Assembly: GCF_018122735.1 (NCBI RefSeq)
Contig: NZ_JAGRRD010000001.1
Coordinates: 2,743,099 to 2,807,098 of the forward strand
From: Azoarcus sp. L1K30
GTDB lineage: Bacteria > Pseudomonadota > Gammaproteobacteria > Burkholderiales > Rhodocyclaceae
Direction: 5' to 3'
DNA: 64,000 nucleotides
Part shown: one piece after another, positions 9,851-18,150 of the stretch
Layout of the letters: each line of letters opens with the position of its first letter
Position numbering within the stretch: position 1 is the first letter of the stretch
Program-made: the position numbers and the translations under genes
The notes under the pieces: generated by a model
What the model saw: the letters and a program-made list of their open reading frames with translations, nothing else
Database searches by the model: none
What the model was told of the DNA's origin: nothing

Positions 9851-10618
9851 ATGGCGCAAGGACTGCCGCGTACAAGCTTCAATCGCTCCAGCCTGGTCCG
9901 AACGCTTGCCGACCTGGCAGTGGCGGAGGTCGCCGAATCCCGGCAGTCCTTTGCCGAGCGGCTCGGGCAGTGGCTGGAATTCAAGGATGCGCTGCCGCTG
10001 TACTCGGTGCTCAATGCGGGCGCCGACACTGCGATCGGGCACGGCGTGGCCTCGCCGCAAACCGCCGCGATACGGGAGGATTTGGCCCGCGTACGCAGCA
10101 CCCTGGCCGATTCGATCGTCGCCGATGGCGTGAGCGGCCCAGGTAAGGTTCGAATCCAGCTGCCCACCCCCTCGCCGGGCGCATCCGCGGATAGTGCAGC
10201 CGAGTTCGCGCCCTACCATCGCTACTATCTCGCGCACCAGCGTGACATGACGGCAAGCATCGGCCCGCTGCGGGTCAATGCGCGGGCAGCGCTTTCCGCA
10301 TGCTCGGTATCGCTCAAGCAGCTCGCAGCGCTGGATGCGGTACTGGAGCAGGCCCTGCAGACTCGCGAGCGCAGCCTGCTGGCGAGCGTTCCCGCGCTGC
10401 TGGCAAAACGCTTCGAGAAACGGTACGCGGACCACCTGGCAGCACGCGTTGACGCGGATACGGCCGACGATCCCTGTCAGTGGATGCAGCCTGGCGGATG
10501 GCTCGCGGTGTTCTGCAAAGAGATGCAGAACGTATTGTTGGCGGAACTGGACCTTCGATTGCAGCCGATCGTAGGCATGATCGATGCAGTCGGTAACGAG
10601 GTGGCAAGAGAGCAATGA
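9851..10618 (+). CDS. DUF3348 family protein, first gene of the motor operon
   Basis: A 255-residue, mostly helical soluble protein without a signal peptide or membrane segment. It matches what I know as DUF3348, a family seen in front of DUF802, OmpA and DUF2894 genes in Burkholderiales and Rhodocyclales. The ATG at 9851 begins MAQGLPRTSFNRSSLV; a TTG upstream at 9815 is an alternative. The 3' end overlaps the next gene in an ATGA, implying translational coupling. Function is unknown. By context it would be a cytoplasmic partner of the MotA/MotB-like membrane complex encoded next. Confidence 0.75.
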   Translation: MAQGLPRTSFNRSSLVRTLADLAVAEVAESRQSFAERLGQWLEFKDALPLYSVLNAGADTAIGHGVASPQTAAIREDLARVRSTLADSIVADGVSGPGKVRIQLPTPSPGASADSAAEFAPYHRYYLAHQRDMTASIGPLRVNARAALSACSVSLKQLAALDAVLEQALQTRERSLLASVPALLAKRFEKRYADHLAARVDADTADDPCQWMQPGGWLAVFCKEMQNVLLAELDLRLQPIVGMIDAVGNEVAREQ

Positions 10619-12825
10619 ACAGAATCATCTACGTCGCGGCCTTCGTCGTGGGCATGGCCGTCGTGTGCTGGGTCGGTGCAGGATATGTCGGCACCAGTGC
10701 ACTGGCGCTGACGGTGACCGCACTCATCGGCGTGGTCTACGCGGCCGGTGCACTGGAACTGCTGCGATTCGATCGCGCCACCTCCGCACTGGCAGACGCA
10801 CTGCACACCATTCCCGAGAACCTGTCGCATCCGGGCGAGTGGATTGCCGGGCTGCCACCTTCGCTGCAAAACCCGGTGCGCCTGCGCATCGATGGCGAGC
10901 GGGTGGCCATGCCAGGCCCGGCGGTCACCCCATACCTGGTCGGCCTGCTGGTGATGCTGGGCATGCTGGGCACCTTCCTCGGCATGGTCGTCACCCTCAA
11001 CGGTGCGGTGATCGCCCTCGAAAGCACCACCGACCTCCACACCATCCGCAGCGCACTCAGCGCCCCGGTCAAGGGTCTGGGCGTGGCGTTCGGCACGTCG
11101 ATCGCCGGCGTGGCCGCCTCGGCCATGCTGGGCCTTATGTCCGCGCTGTGCCGGCGCGCGCGGCAGCACACGACACAGGTCCTCGAAGCGAAGATCGCCA
11201 CCGTGTTGCGCGGCTTCTCGCTCACCCACCAACGCCAGGAAACCTTCAAGGCGGTGCAGCGTCAGGCCGACGTGCTGCCGGAACTGGTCAACACGCTGCA
11301 GGCGATGATGGCGCAGATGGAACGCCAAAGCAGCGAGTCGAACGCACGCCTGCTCGCCGAACAGGACCGCTTCCACCGCGAAGCCAGGGAGACGTACTCC
11401 GCACTGGCAGCCTCGGTCGACAGCTCGCTCAAGACCAGCCTGACCGAGAGCGCCCGCCTTGCCGGCGACACCATCGCGCCGGTGGTCACCGCCACGATGA
11501 GCGCCATTGCACGTGAAACCGGGGCGCTGCAGGCGCACCTGAGCGACACCGTGAAGGTGCAGCTCGATGGTCTTTCGGAACGCTTCGACACCACCGTGAC
11601 GAAGGTCGCGGACACCTGGACGACTGCGCTGGCGCAACACAAGGACAGCAACGCACGCATGAGCGCGCAGCTGCAGGACGCGCTCGCGGCCTGGACCGGC
11701 ACCTTCGAACAACGCAGCACCGCCCTGCTCGACTCGGTGGCGCGAGCACACGCCGGCCTGCGCGCAGATCTTGCCGCCACCACGACCGCCATGACGCAGG
11801 AGGCCGGCGCGCTCAACGCCAGACTGGCAGATGCGGTCGAAGCCCAGCTCGACGGCGTATCCGCCCGCTTCGCCACCACGGCGAACACCGTGACCGAGCA
11901 CTGGCATGCTGCGCTGTCGCGCCACGAGGAGGTCAGTGGACGGCTCAACGCGCAAACCGAGGCCGCGCTGGCATCCCTTGTCGACACCTTCGCCGAGCGC
12001 TCGGCCATCCTGCTCGAAAGGCTTGGCGAAGCGGCCGCGCGCCTGCAGACAGAACTCGCCGCCCGGGACGAGGCGCGACTGGCAGCACAATCGCAGGCGA
12101 TGGAAACCATGACCGCCACGCTGCAGCAGGCGTGGCAACACGCAGGTGCGGTCACCCTCACCCAGCAGGCACAGATCTGCGAGCATCTGGGCGACACCGC
12201 CCGCGACATCAGTGCCGAAGCGAAGGCCCAGGCGAAGGCCACGATCGAAGAGGTCTCCCGCCTGATGAACGCGGCAGCGGAGGCCCCGCGCATCGCGGCC
12301 GACGTCATCGGCGAACTGCGCCAGGAACTGTCCGCCAGCATGGCGCGCGACAACGCGCTGCTGGCTGAGCGCAGCCGCATCATGGAAACCCTGGGCGGCC
12401 TGCTCGATACCATCAACCACGCATCGACCGAACAGCGCAGCGCGATCGATGCCCTGGTGGCGTCCTCGGCGGCGATGCTGGACGGTGTCGGCAGTCGCCT
12501 GACGGCGCACATCGAAGCGGAGTCGGACAGGATCGGCGCGGCCGCCGACCAGGTCACCGGCGGCGCCATCGAAGTGGCAAGCCTGAGCGAAGCCTTCGGC
12601 GTCGCGGTGCAACTGTTCAGCGAATCCAACGACAAGCTGATGATCACGCTGCAGCGCATCGAGGGCGCGCTCAACAAGTCGGTGGTACGCAGCGACGAGC
12701 AGCTCGCGTATTACGTCGCCCAGGCGCGCGAAATCATCGATCTGAGCATCATGTCGCAGAAGCAGATCGTCGATGATCTGCAACAGCTCTCCGGCCGCCA
12801 GCCGGCCCTGACGGACGAGGCCTGA
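10615..12825 (+). CDS. MotA/ExbB/ZorA-like protein with long cytoplasmic tail (DUF802)
   Basis: A 736-residue protein. Four transmembrane segments are visible (about 5-24, 27-45, 105-127 and 154-178). The third carries GLLVMLGMLGTFLGMV and the fourth follows PVKGLGVAFGTSIAG, the pattern of MotA/TolQ/ExbB stators. From about residue 185 to the end is a very long, almost entirely helical, Ala/Thr/Glu-rich tail with internal similarity (repeats of the type TTxxTEHWxxALSRHEE and LxARLADAVEAQLDGVSARF). Apolipoprotein- or methyl-acceptor-like coiled coils look like this, and so does the long tail of ZorA in Zorya anti-phage systems. It is translationally coupled to DUF3348 and lies 2 bases before the MotB-like gene. 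It probably forms the pentameric half of a 5:2 ion-driven motor. The task of the motor is unknown. Confidence 0.8.
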   Translation: MNRIIYVAAFVVGMAVVCWVGAGYVGTSALALTVTALIGVVYAAGALELLRFDRATSALADALHTIPENLSHPGEWIAGLPPSLQNPVRLRIDGERVAMPGPAVTPYLVGLLVMLGMLGTFLGMVVTLNGAVIALESTTDLHTIRSALSAPVKGLGVAFGTSIAGVAASAMLGLMSALCRRARQHTTQVLEAKIATVLRGFSLTHQRQETFKAVQRQADVLPELVNTLQAMMAQMERQSSESNARLLAEQDRFHREARETYSALAASVDSSLKTSLTESARLAGDTIAPVVTATMSAIARETGALQAHLSDTVKVQLDGLSERFDTTVTKVADTWTTALAQHKDSNARMSAQLQDALAAWTGTFEQRSTALLDSVARAHAGLRADLAATTTAMTQEAGALNARLADAVEAQLDGVSARFATTANTVTEHWHAALSRHEEVSGRLNAQTEAALASLVDTFAERSAILLERLGEAAARLQTELAARDEARLAAQSQAMETMTATLQQAWQHAGAVTLTQQAQICEHLGDTARDISAEAKAQAKATIEEVSRLMNAAAEAPRIAADVIGELRQELSASMARDNALLAERSRIMETLGGLLDTINHASTEQRSAIDALVASSAAMLDGVGSRLTAHIEAESDRIGAAADQVTGGAIEVASLSEAFGVAVQLFSESNDKLMITLQRIEGALNKSVVRSDEQLAYYVAQAREIIDLSIMSQKQIVDDLQQLSGRQPALTDEA

Positions 12826-12827
12826 GG

Positions 12828-13472
12828 ATGGAAGAGGTCGATACCAGCGTCGAGCACTCGACGCCGGTCTGGGCGGTCTTCGGCGACCTGATGTCCGGCC
12901 TGCTCGGCGCCTTCGTGCTGATCCTGGTCGGCGTGCTCGGGGTACAGCTCGAACTGATGAACAGCCTCGAAACCGAAGTACACAAACGCCACCTCGAGGA
13001 GCAGCGGCGCGAGGCGCTGGAGAAGGCGCTGGCCGTGCCGCTGGCCAGCGGCCGGGTCACGCTCGACAACGGCCGCATCGGCATCAGCGGCAGCGTGCTG
13101 TTCGCGCTCAACTCGGACCAGCTGCAGCCCGAAGGCCGGCAACTGCTCAAGAGCCTCGCACCGCCGCTGGCGGCCTACCTCGGCGTGCGCGACGAGATGC
13201 TGATGGTCAGCGGATTCACCGATGACCAGCCGGTACGCGAGAGCAACCGCCAGTTTGCCGACAACTGGGAACTCTCGGCCCAGCGCGCTCTGAACGTGAC
13301 CCGCGCCCTGATCGAAGAGGGCCTGCCCGCTTCGGCGATCTTCGCCGCCGCATTTGGCCCCGAACAGCCGGTGGCATCCAACGCCGACCCCGAGGGACGG
13401 GCGCGCAACCGGCGGGTGGAGATGGCGCCGGTACCGAAGTCGGCAAAGGCGCAGTTGCAACCCAATGGATGA
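12828..13472 (+). CDS. MotB/ZorB-like protein with OmpA peptidoglycan-binding domain
   Basis: A 214-residue protein with one transmembrane helix (about 21-43) and a C-terminal OmpA/MotB domain (about 80-205). The helix is introduced by FGDLMSGLLGAFVLILV. Asp20 falls where MotB, TolR and ZorB carry the ion-conducting aspartate. The periplasmic domain has GFTDDQPVR, NWELSAQRALNV and ARNRRVEM, the peptidoglycan-binding core. It starts two bases after the stop of the MotA-like gene and overlaps the DUF2894 gene by 8 bases. It should be the dimeric, wall-anchored half of the motor. It is not a flagellar MotB: no flagellar gene is nearby. Confidence 0.85.
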   Translation: MEEVDTSVEHSTPVWAVFGDLMSGLLGAFVLILVGVLGVQLELMNSLETEVHKRHLEEQRREALEKALAVPLASGRVTLDNGRIGISGSVLFALNSDQLQPEGRQLLKSLAPPLAAYLGVRDEMLMVSGFTDDQPVRESNRQFADNWELSAQRALNVTRALIEEGLPASAIFAAAFGPEQPVASNADPEGRARNRRVEMAPVPKSAKAQLQPNG

Positions 13473-14163
13473 AAACGCGCTGCTCGATGACCTGCGCGCG
13501 CGGGGAGCGGATCGGTTCGACCCCGTCGGCTGGCGCTTTATCGAAGCCCTTGCACAGCGGGTCGCCCTGCATCGCGGCAACACCCGGCGCGTGCTGGATG
13601 CCAGACTGGCCGAGGTGCTGGCCCGATTCGACGCGCGCTTCGACCTCGCCAGGCAAGCGACGCTGGAAGCCCTGGCCCGCGCCAAGGCGCAATTCCCGCA
13701 GGCGGGCGATAGCCTGCAGGCGCACTATGATGCGGCCGACTTCGGTGCGCTGCGCCGCGTGCTCGCCCGTCTCGAGGGGGCGGGCAGCTGCACCGCACTG
13801 AGCGGGCTGCTCTCTGATCTGGGCCACCCTGCGGACGCGCCCGCGCCGGACATCTCAGGCGTCACACGGCCGCCTGAGGGTGGCACCACCGCGCACCGCG
13901 GTGAACTCAAGTCACTGAGCCATTTTCGCCGCACCTGGTCGAGGCTGAGTGTCGACCAGGCCTTGTCCCATTCCCTGGCGCAAGCGCCCGAAAACGCCGG
14001 TCCGCTGAACTCGCATCACCTCATGCTGCAGTCGCTGTCGCAGATGCGCAAGATTGCGCCGGACTACCTCGAGCACTTCATGGCCTATGCCGACACCCTG
14101 CTATGGCTGGATCTGGTCGAAGGCGGCCGCCCCCCCGCAAAACGCGGCAGGACGAAACGCTGA
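13465..14163 (+). CDS. DUF2894 family protein, last gene of the motor operon
   Basis: A 232-residue soluble protein with helical N-terminal half, a Pro/Gly-rich middle (about 125-150) and a conserved C-terminal half (SHFRRTWSRLSVDQAL, LNSHHLMLQSLSQMR, DYLEHFMAYADTLLWLD). I recognise it as DUF2894 from its C-terminal block and from its neighbours. The ATG at 13465 overlaps the end of the OmpA gene by 8 bases. No catalytic motif is visible. The family co-occurs with the MotA/MotB-like pair, so a structural or adaptor role is the best guess. Confidence 0.72.
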   Translation: MDENALLDDLRARGADRFDPVGWRFIEALAQRVALHRGNTRRVLDARLAEVLARFDARFDLARQATLEALARAKAQFPQAGDSLQAHYDAADFGALRRVLARLEGAGSCTALSGLLSDLGHPADAPAPDISGVTRPPEGGTTAHRGELKSLSHFRRTWSRLSVDQALSHSLAQAPENAGPLNSHHLMLQSLSQMRKIAPDYLEHFMAYADTLLWLDLVEGGRPPAKRGRTKR

Positions 14164-14359
14164 CCATGACGTACGCAACGCAATGATTCGGCAGTCCGGC
14201 TGACGCCGCCGGCCTGGATTCGCCCCTCATGCCCCCTTGCAGGGGTCTGAAACATGGCACCGCACTGAAAGCACCAACGCGTGCCAGCTGGGTATAGTGC
14301 GGTATTTGCAGCCGTGATGCGGGTCCACTCCGTTCCCGCAGCGGAAGGGGAGTCAGCAC

Positions 14360-14806
14360 ATGCTCACAGTGGTTGCCACATGTATTGCGATGTTGTGCAT
14401 CAGCACGCTGATCCACTTTGAAGTGCTCACGGGTCTGACGCGCGTCTTACCCACCATGCGCCTGAGTTCCCGATTCAAACTCCTGGTCGTGCTTGGCGGC
14501 GTCTTCTTCGCACACGTTATCGAGATTGCGCTTTACTCGCTGGCACTCCTGATACTGGTCAGACTGGGCATCGGCTCAATGACGAATGCCGACCCGCTGG
14601 GCTTTCAGACTGCGCTCTATTTTTCCGCCGAAACCTACACTTCACTCGGCTACGGGGATCTGGTTCCCACCGGCAGCGTGCGTCTGCTGGCGAGCTCCGA
14701 AACGCTGACAGGCCTGCTGCTCATCGGCTGGTCAGCGTCCTACATCTACATCGCCATGGAGCGCTTCTGGGCACCGGATCTTGCCGCATTCAGAAAGGGC
14801 GGCTGA
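14360..14806 (+). CDS. Small two-pore-helix ion channel family protein
   Basis: A 148-residue membrane protein with hydrophobic segments at about 2-20, 43-68 and 112-132. A pore-like TYTSLGYGDLVPTG lies before the last segment, closely resembling the TxGYGD selectivity filter of potassium channels (Ion_trans_2 family). It lacks an RCK or cyclic-nucleotide domain. GGGGAG about 8 bases upstream supports the ATG at 14360. It is a single gene between the motor operon and a WYL regulator. Ion selectivity is inferred only from the filter motif. Confidence 0.78.
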   Translation: MLTVVATCIAMLCISTLIHFEVLTGLTRVLPTMRLSSRFKLLVVLGGVFFAHVIEIALYSLALLILVRLGIGSMTNADPLGFQTALYFSAETYTSLGYGDLVPTGSVRLLASSETLTGLLLIGWSASYIYIAMERFWAPDLAAFRKGG

Positions 14807-14854
14807 TGCGGACGGCCGCGCCAGTGCCGGGCCTCTCCTGGCGATAGGCCTGGC

Positions 14855-15580
14855 CTAGTGCGGCTCCGCCCCTCCGGCCGCGCATGCGGTTTCGCCCTCC
14901 GCTCGCGCCGCAGCGAGATAGTCGCGCCACAAATGCCCGTAGCGGTCGTCGAAGCCATCTCCGCAGATCATGACCGCCTCGATGCGGTCAACGCGAAAGG
15001 TCCGGAAGCACTGCCGCAACTCACACCACGCACCCAGCGTCCAGCAATGCCCCCAGAACACCAGGCCAAGCGGCCACAACATGCGCCGCGAGATCTCGCC
15101 GTCGGCGCGGCGGTAGCGCACCTCCACCTTCAGGCCTTTTTCCATCCCCTGCCGCAACAGCGTCATCGGCTCGCGCAGCGGCGCCGGCTGCATGAAGCCG
15201 GGTGCACAGAAACGCATCTCGCTGGCGGCGATGCGCGCCTCCAGCGCACGCGGCAGCACCGCCTCGACCCGTGCCATCGCCTGTGCCGCCGCCTTGCCCA
15301 GCGCCGGATCGGCCCACGCCTGCACCAGCTTGGCACCAATCACCAGGGCTTCGAGCTCATCACCGGTGAACATCAGTGGAGGCACCTGGTAGCCCCTTCG
15401 CAGACGATAGCCGACCCCGGCTTCGCCATCGATCGGCGCCCCGCTGGCGACGAGATCCGCAATGTCGCGGTAGATGGTGCGCTCGGACACCTCGAGCGCG
15501 TCGGCCAGCGCCCGCGCCGTGGTGACGCGGCCATGGCGCAACATCAGGATGATCTGGAACAGGCGGTCGGCAGGGCGCAT
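14855..15580 (-). CDS. YafY/DeoR-type HTH regulator with WYL domain
   Basis: A 241-residue regulator: an N-terminal HTH_11 (ARALADALEVSERTIYRDI, residues about 22-40), a linker, and a WYL domain (about 135-225) with RRMLWPLGLVFWGHCWTLGAWCELR and FRTFRVDRIE. WYL domains sense small ligands or nucleic acid. The gene is divergent from a VOC-domain gene, and a perfect 10-bp inverted repeat lies in the shared promoter, so it very likely represses or activates that gene and itself. No DNA-damage or defence gene is adjacent. Confidence 0.88.
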   Translation of the reverse strand: MRPADRLFQIILMLRHGRVTTARALADALEVSERTIYRDIADLVASGAPIDGEAGVGYRLRRGYQVPPLMFTGDELEALVIGAKLVQAWADPALGKAAAQAMARVEAVLPRALEARIAASEMRFCAPGFMQPAPLREPMTLLRQGMEKGLKVEVRYRRADGEISRRMLWPLGLVFWGHCWTLGAWCELRQCFRTFRVDRIEAVMICGDGFDDRYGHLWRDYLAAARAEGETACAAGGAEPH

Positions 15581-15641
15581 GGGTGATGTCGCGGAATGTC
15601 GGACGCTTCACATTAGCACGGCTGGCCGGGCCGGTTTCGCC

Positions 15642-15667
15642 CCTCCTGACACCATGCTGTCAGGAGG
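15642..15667. promoter_or_regulatory. Perfect 10-bp inverted repeat, probable WYL regulator operator
   Basis: Arms CCTCCTGACA and TGTCAGGAGG are exact reverse complements separated by the 6 bases CCATGC. The site lies 62 bases upstream of the WYL regulator start and 62 bases upstream of the VOC gene start, in the only shared regulatory region. CTGACA-N6-TGTCAG spacing suits a dimeric helix-turn-helix protein. No T-run follows, so a terminator is unlikely. Confidence 0.75.
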
Positions 15668-15729
15668 CCTCGATGACAATGGCTCCATCCGCTGCATCCC
15701 GCGGCGTGACCCTGAACAGGAGAAATACC

Positions 15730-16098
15730 ATGAACAATCCGATCTGCTGGTTCGAGCTGCCCGTGATCGACCTCGAACGCGCGACGCGCTTCTACGAAGC
15801 CGTGTTCAGCATCGCCCTGCGCCGTGAGTCCTGCGGCGGACACCCGATGTCGATCTTTCCATACGCCGACCCCCAACCTTCGGGCGCACTGGTGCAGATG
15901 CCGCAACTGGCGCCCCGCGACAACGGCACGCTGGTCTATCTGAACGGCGGAGAAGATCTCAACCTGGCACTCGGCCGGGTAAAGCCGGCAGGGGGTGAGG
16001 TCGTGATGGAGAAGACCGACCTCGGCAACGACATCGGTCATATCGCGCTGTTCATCGACAGCGAGGGCAACCGGGTGGGGCTGTATTCGAAGTTCTGA
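15730..16098 (+). CDS. VOC (glyoxalase/bleomycin-resistance fold) family protein
   Basis: A 122-residue single-domain VOC protein, starting MNNPICWFELPVIDLERATRFYE and ending DIGHIALFIDSEGNRVGLYS, which is the classic beta-alpha-beta-beta-beta arrangement. An AGGAGA motif 6 bases upstream fixes the ATG at 15730. Members include metal-dependent lyases, dioxygenases and binding proteins; the substrate cannot be told. It is divergent from the WYL regulator and probably its target. Confidence 0.85.
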   Translation: MNNPICWFELPVIDLERATRFYEAVFSIALRRESCGGHPMSIFPYADPQPSGALVQMPQLAPRDNGTLVYLNGGEDLNLALGRVKPAGGEVVMEKTDLGNDIGHIALFIDSEGNRVGLYSKF

Positions 16099-16107
16099 GC
16101 GCCGGCG

Positions 16108-16719
16108 TCAGAACCCTCCGCTCGCCAGCCAGCGCTCGATCTGCGGCAGACGATCGACACCCCAGAACGGCTCGCCGTCGATAATGACATAGGGCGAGCC
16201 GAACACCCCGAGTGCGAGCGCCTCGTCGCACACCGCCTTCAGCCGCGCCCTGGCCTCGTCGCCGGCCAGCGCCTGGGCCAGGGCTGCGCGCTCGACGCCG
16301 ACGGAGGCCGCCACGTCGAGCACCTGTTCGAGCACCGAAATATCGTGGCCGTCGACAAAGAAATCGCGATAGACGGCCAGCGCAAAGCGCCGCGCGAGCG
16401 CCGGTTCCTGCTGCTCGAGATGATAGAAGGCGCGCGCGGCATGCTGCGTCGGCACCGGAAACGGCTGCGGCATGGAAAACGGCACGCCCAGAAAGCGGGC
16501 GCTGCGCGCCAGGTCCCGGATCGAGTACGGACCCTTGAGCGGAATCGAGGTCAGCGGCTGGCCACCGACTGCCTTGTACACCGCTCCCAGCAGGAAGGGG
16601 CGCCAGCGCACGGTACGGCCATGCGCGGCCGCGACGGCATCGATGCTTTCCGCCATCAGGTAGCCGTAAGGCGAGGAGAAGTCGAACCAGAAGTCGATCG
16701 GTAACACGGCATCGTTCAC
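16108..16719 (-). CDS. 2-hydroxychromene-2-carboxylate isomerase family (DsbA-fold)
   Basis: A 203-residue thioredoxin-fold protein. The GTG start at 16719 is chosen because AAGGAG lies 8 bases before it and the chain then begins directly at the first strand (PIDFWFDFSSPYGYL). The SSPYGY segment with Ser in the glutathione-binding position and the C-terminal GVFGSPYVIIDGEPFWGVDRL are diagnostic of HCCA isomerases. These glutathione-dependent enzymes act in naphthalene-type degradation, but homologues are widespread without that pathway and no ring-cleavage gene is nearby. It is the last gene of the minus-strand acyl-CoA cluster, 106 bases after the acyl-CoA dehydrogenase. Confidence 0.83.
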   Translation of the reverse strand: MNDAVLPIDFWFDFSSPYGYLMAESIDAVAAAHGRTVRWRPFLLGAVYKAVGGQPLTSIPLKGPYSIRDLARSARFLGVPFSMPQPFPVPTQHAARAFYHLEQQEPALARRFALAVYRDFFVDGHDISVLEQVLDVAASVGVERAALAQALAGDEARARLKAVCDEALALGVFGSPYVIIDGEPFWGVDRLPQIERWLASGGF

Positions 16720-16825
16720 GTCGGACACTCCTTCATCAATGAAAAAATCCTGCGGGCAGGGCAAAGGGAAGAGAGGGAGGGAAACCCGCTGCACGCCACC
16801 CGCAGGATCGAAAAACTGCGCGACG

Positions 16826-17959
16826 TCAGGTCGCCAGCGCGCGGCCGATCACCAGCTTCTGGATATCGCTCGCGCCTTCGTAGATCTGACACACCCGCAC
16901 GTCGCGGTAGATGCGTTCGACCGGAAAGTCGCTGACATAGCCGTAGCCGCCATGCACCTGAATGGCATCGGAGCAGACCCGCTCGGCCATCTCGGAAGCG
17001 AACAGCTTGGCCATCGACGCCTCCTTGAGGCAGGGACGGCCGGCATCCTTGAGCGAGGCGGCGTGCCACACCAACTGGCGCGCCGCTTCGAGTTGCGTGG
17101 CCATGTCGGCGAGACGGAAATTGACCGCCTGATGCTCAAAGATCGGCTTGCCGAAAGTCTCGCGCTCCTGCGCATATTTGACCGCGGCTTCGAGCGCGGC
17201 GCGCGCCATCCCCAGACACTGGGACGCGATGCCGATGCGACCGGCTTCGAGGTTCGACAGCGCGATCTTGTAACCCTCACCCTCGGCCCCGAGCATGGCC
17301 GATGCCGGCACCTTGCAGTTCTCGAACAGGATCTGAGCGGTGTCCGAAGCCTTCTGCCCCATCTTTTCTTCGAGGCGGCCAACGATATAGCCCGGCGTAT
17401 CGGCCGGCACCAGGAAGCAGGAGATGCCCTTCTTGCCGGCGGCCTTGTCGGTGACCGCAAAAACAATGGCGACATCGGCATACTTCCCGGTGGTGATGAA
17501 CTGCTTGACGCCGTTGAGCACCCAGCCATCGCCTTCACGCGTCGCGGTGGTGCGAATGGCCGACGCGTCCGATCCCACGTGCGGTTCGGTCAGGCAGAAG
17601 CATCCGAGCTTCTCACCGCGCGCGAGCGGCTTGAGCCATTCCTCTTTCTGCGCATCGGTGCCGTAACGGTTGGGGATACCGCAGGCGAGCGAGTTCTGCA
17701 CGCTGACGATGGTCGAGGTCGCGCCATCGCCGGCGGCAATCTCCTCAAGCGCCAGCACTAGGCTCATGTAGTCCATGCCAGCACCGCCCCACTCCTCCGG
17801 CACCACCATGCCCAGTGCCCCCAGCTCGGCGAGTTCCTTCAGCGCCTCGCGCGGGAAGGTGTGGTTGCGGTCCCAGTCGGCCGCAAAGGGGGCGAGACGC
17901 TCCTGCGCAAAGGTGCGGATGGCGTCGCGGATCATTTCCTGTTCAGCAGTCAGAATCAT
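16826..17959 (-). CDS. Short/branched-chain acyl-CoA dehydrogenase
   Basis: A 377-residue FAD-dependent acyl-CoA dehydrogenase. The flavin-binding segments [15 protein letters not shown] and FITTGKYAD and the catalytic-base motif [15 protein letters not shown] (Glu present) are clear, so it is of the butyryl/2-methylbutyryl type and differs from the isovaleryl-CoA dehydrogenase at 1.2-2.4 kb. The ATG at 17959 is preferred to a TTG at 17971. It lies 191 bases downstream of the thiolase on the same strand, in the cluster behind the LiuR-like palindrome. A role in branched-chain or short-chain acyl-CoA oxidation is likely. Confidence 0.9.
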   Translation of the reverse strand: MILTAEQEMIRDAIRTFAQERLAPFAADWDRNHTFPREALKELAELGALGMVVPEEWGGAGMDYMSLVLALEEIAAGDGATSTIVSVQNSLACGIPNRYGTDAQKEEWLKPLARGEKLGCFCLTEPHVGSDASAIRTTATREGDGWVLNGVKQFITTGKYADVAIVFAVTDKAAGKKGISCFLVPADTPGYIVGRLEEKMGQKASDTAQILFENCKVPASAMLGAEGEGYKIALSNLEAGRIGIASQCLGMARAALEAAVKYAQERETFGKPIFEHQAVNFRLADMATQLEAARQLVWHAASLKDAGRPCLKEASMAKLFASEMAERVCSDAIQVHGGYGYVSDFPVERIYRDVRVCQIYEGASDIQKLVIGRALAT

Positions 17960-18150
17960 TGAGTGTCCCAAGGAAGACTAGCGCCTTCATTGCATTGATT
18001 AGGGAGGGCACACCAACCAAGCCGGTCGTGTCGGGTGCTTGAGGAGTGCGCGAGGACTGTCCGAGGCCGCAGGCCAAGTTCCGCAGCGCACGGAACAAGC
18101 ACGCGGCGCGACCGGCGGTTTCGCGCACGGGTCCTTCTGGTTTCAAACCA

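Noticed and set aside
10145..10165. GGTTCGAATCC, a tRNA T-loop-like string
   Set aside because: It lies inside the DUF3348 coding frame, with no acceptor, D or anticodon arms around it.
10477..12783. Long minus-strand open frame of 768 codons opposite the MotA-like gene
   Set aside because: Also a high-GC shadow with Arg/Gly/His-rich, non-protein-like sequence; the plus frame has recognisable domains.
10615..13472. Flagellar MotA/MotB or TolQR pair
   Set aside because: No flagellar or Tol-Pal genes nearby, the MotA-like tail is far too long, and the partners DUF3348/DUF2894 are not flagellar.
14228..14250. CCCCTTGCAGGGG hairpin as a third copy of the dispersed repeat
   Set aside because: Only a five-base stem is present and the longer G-rich arms are missing.
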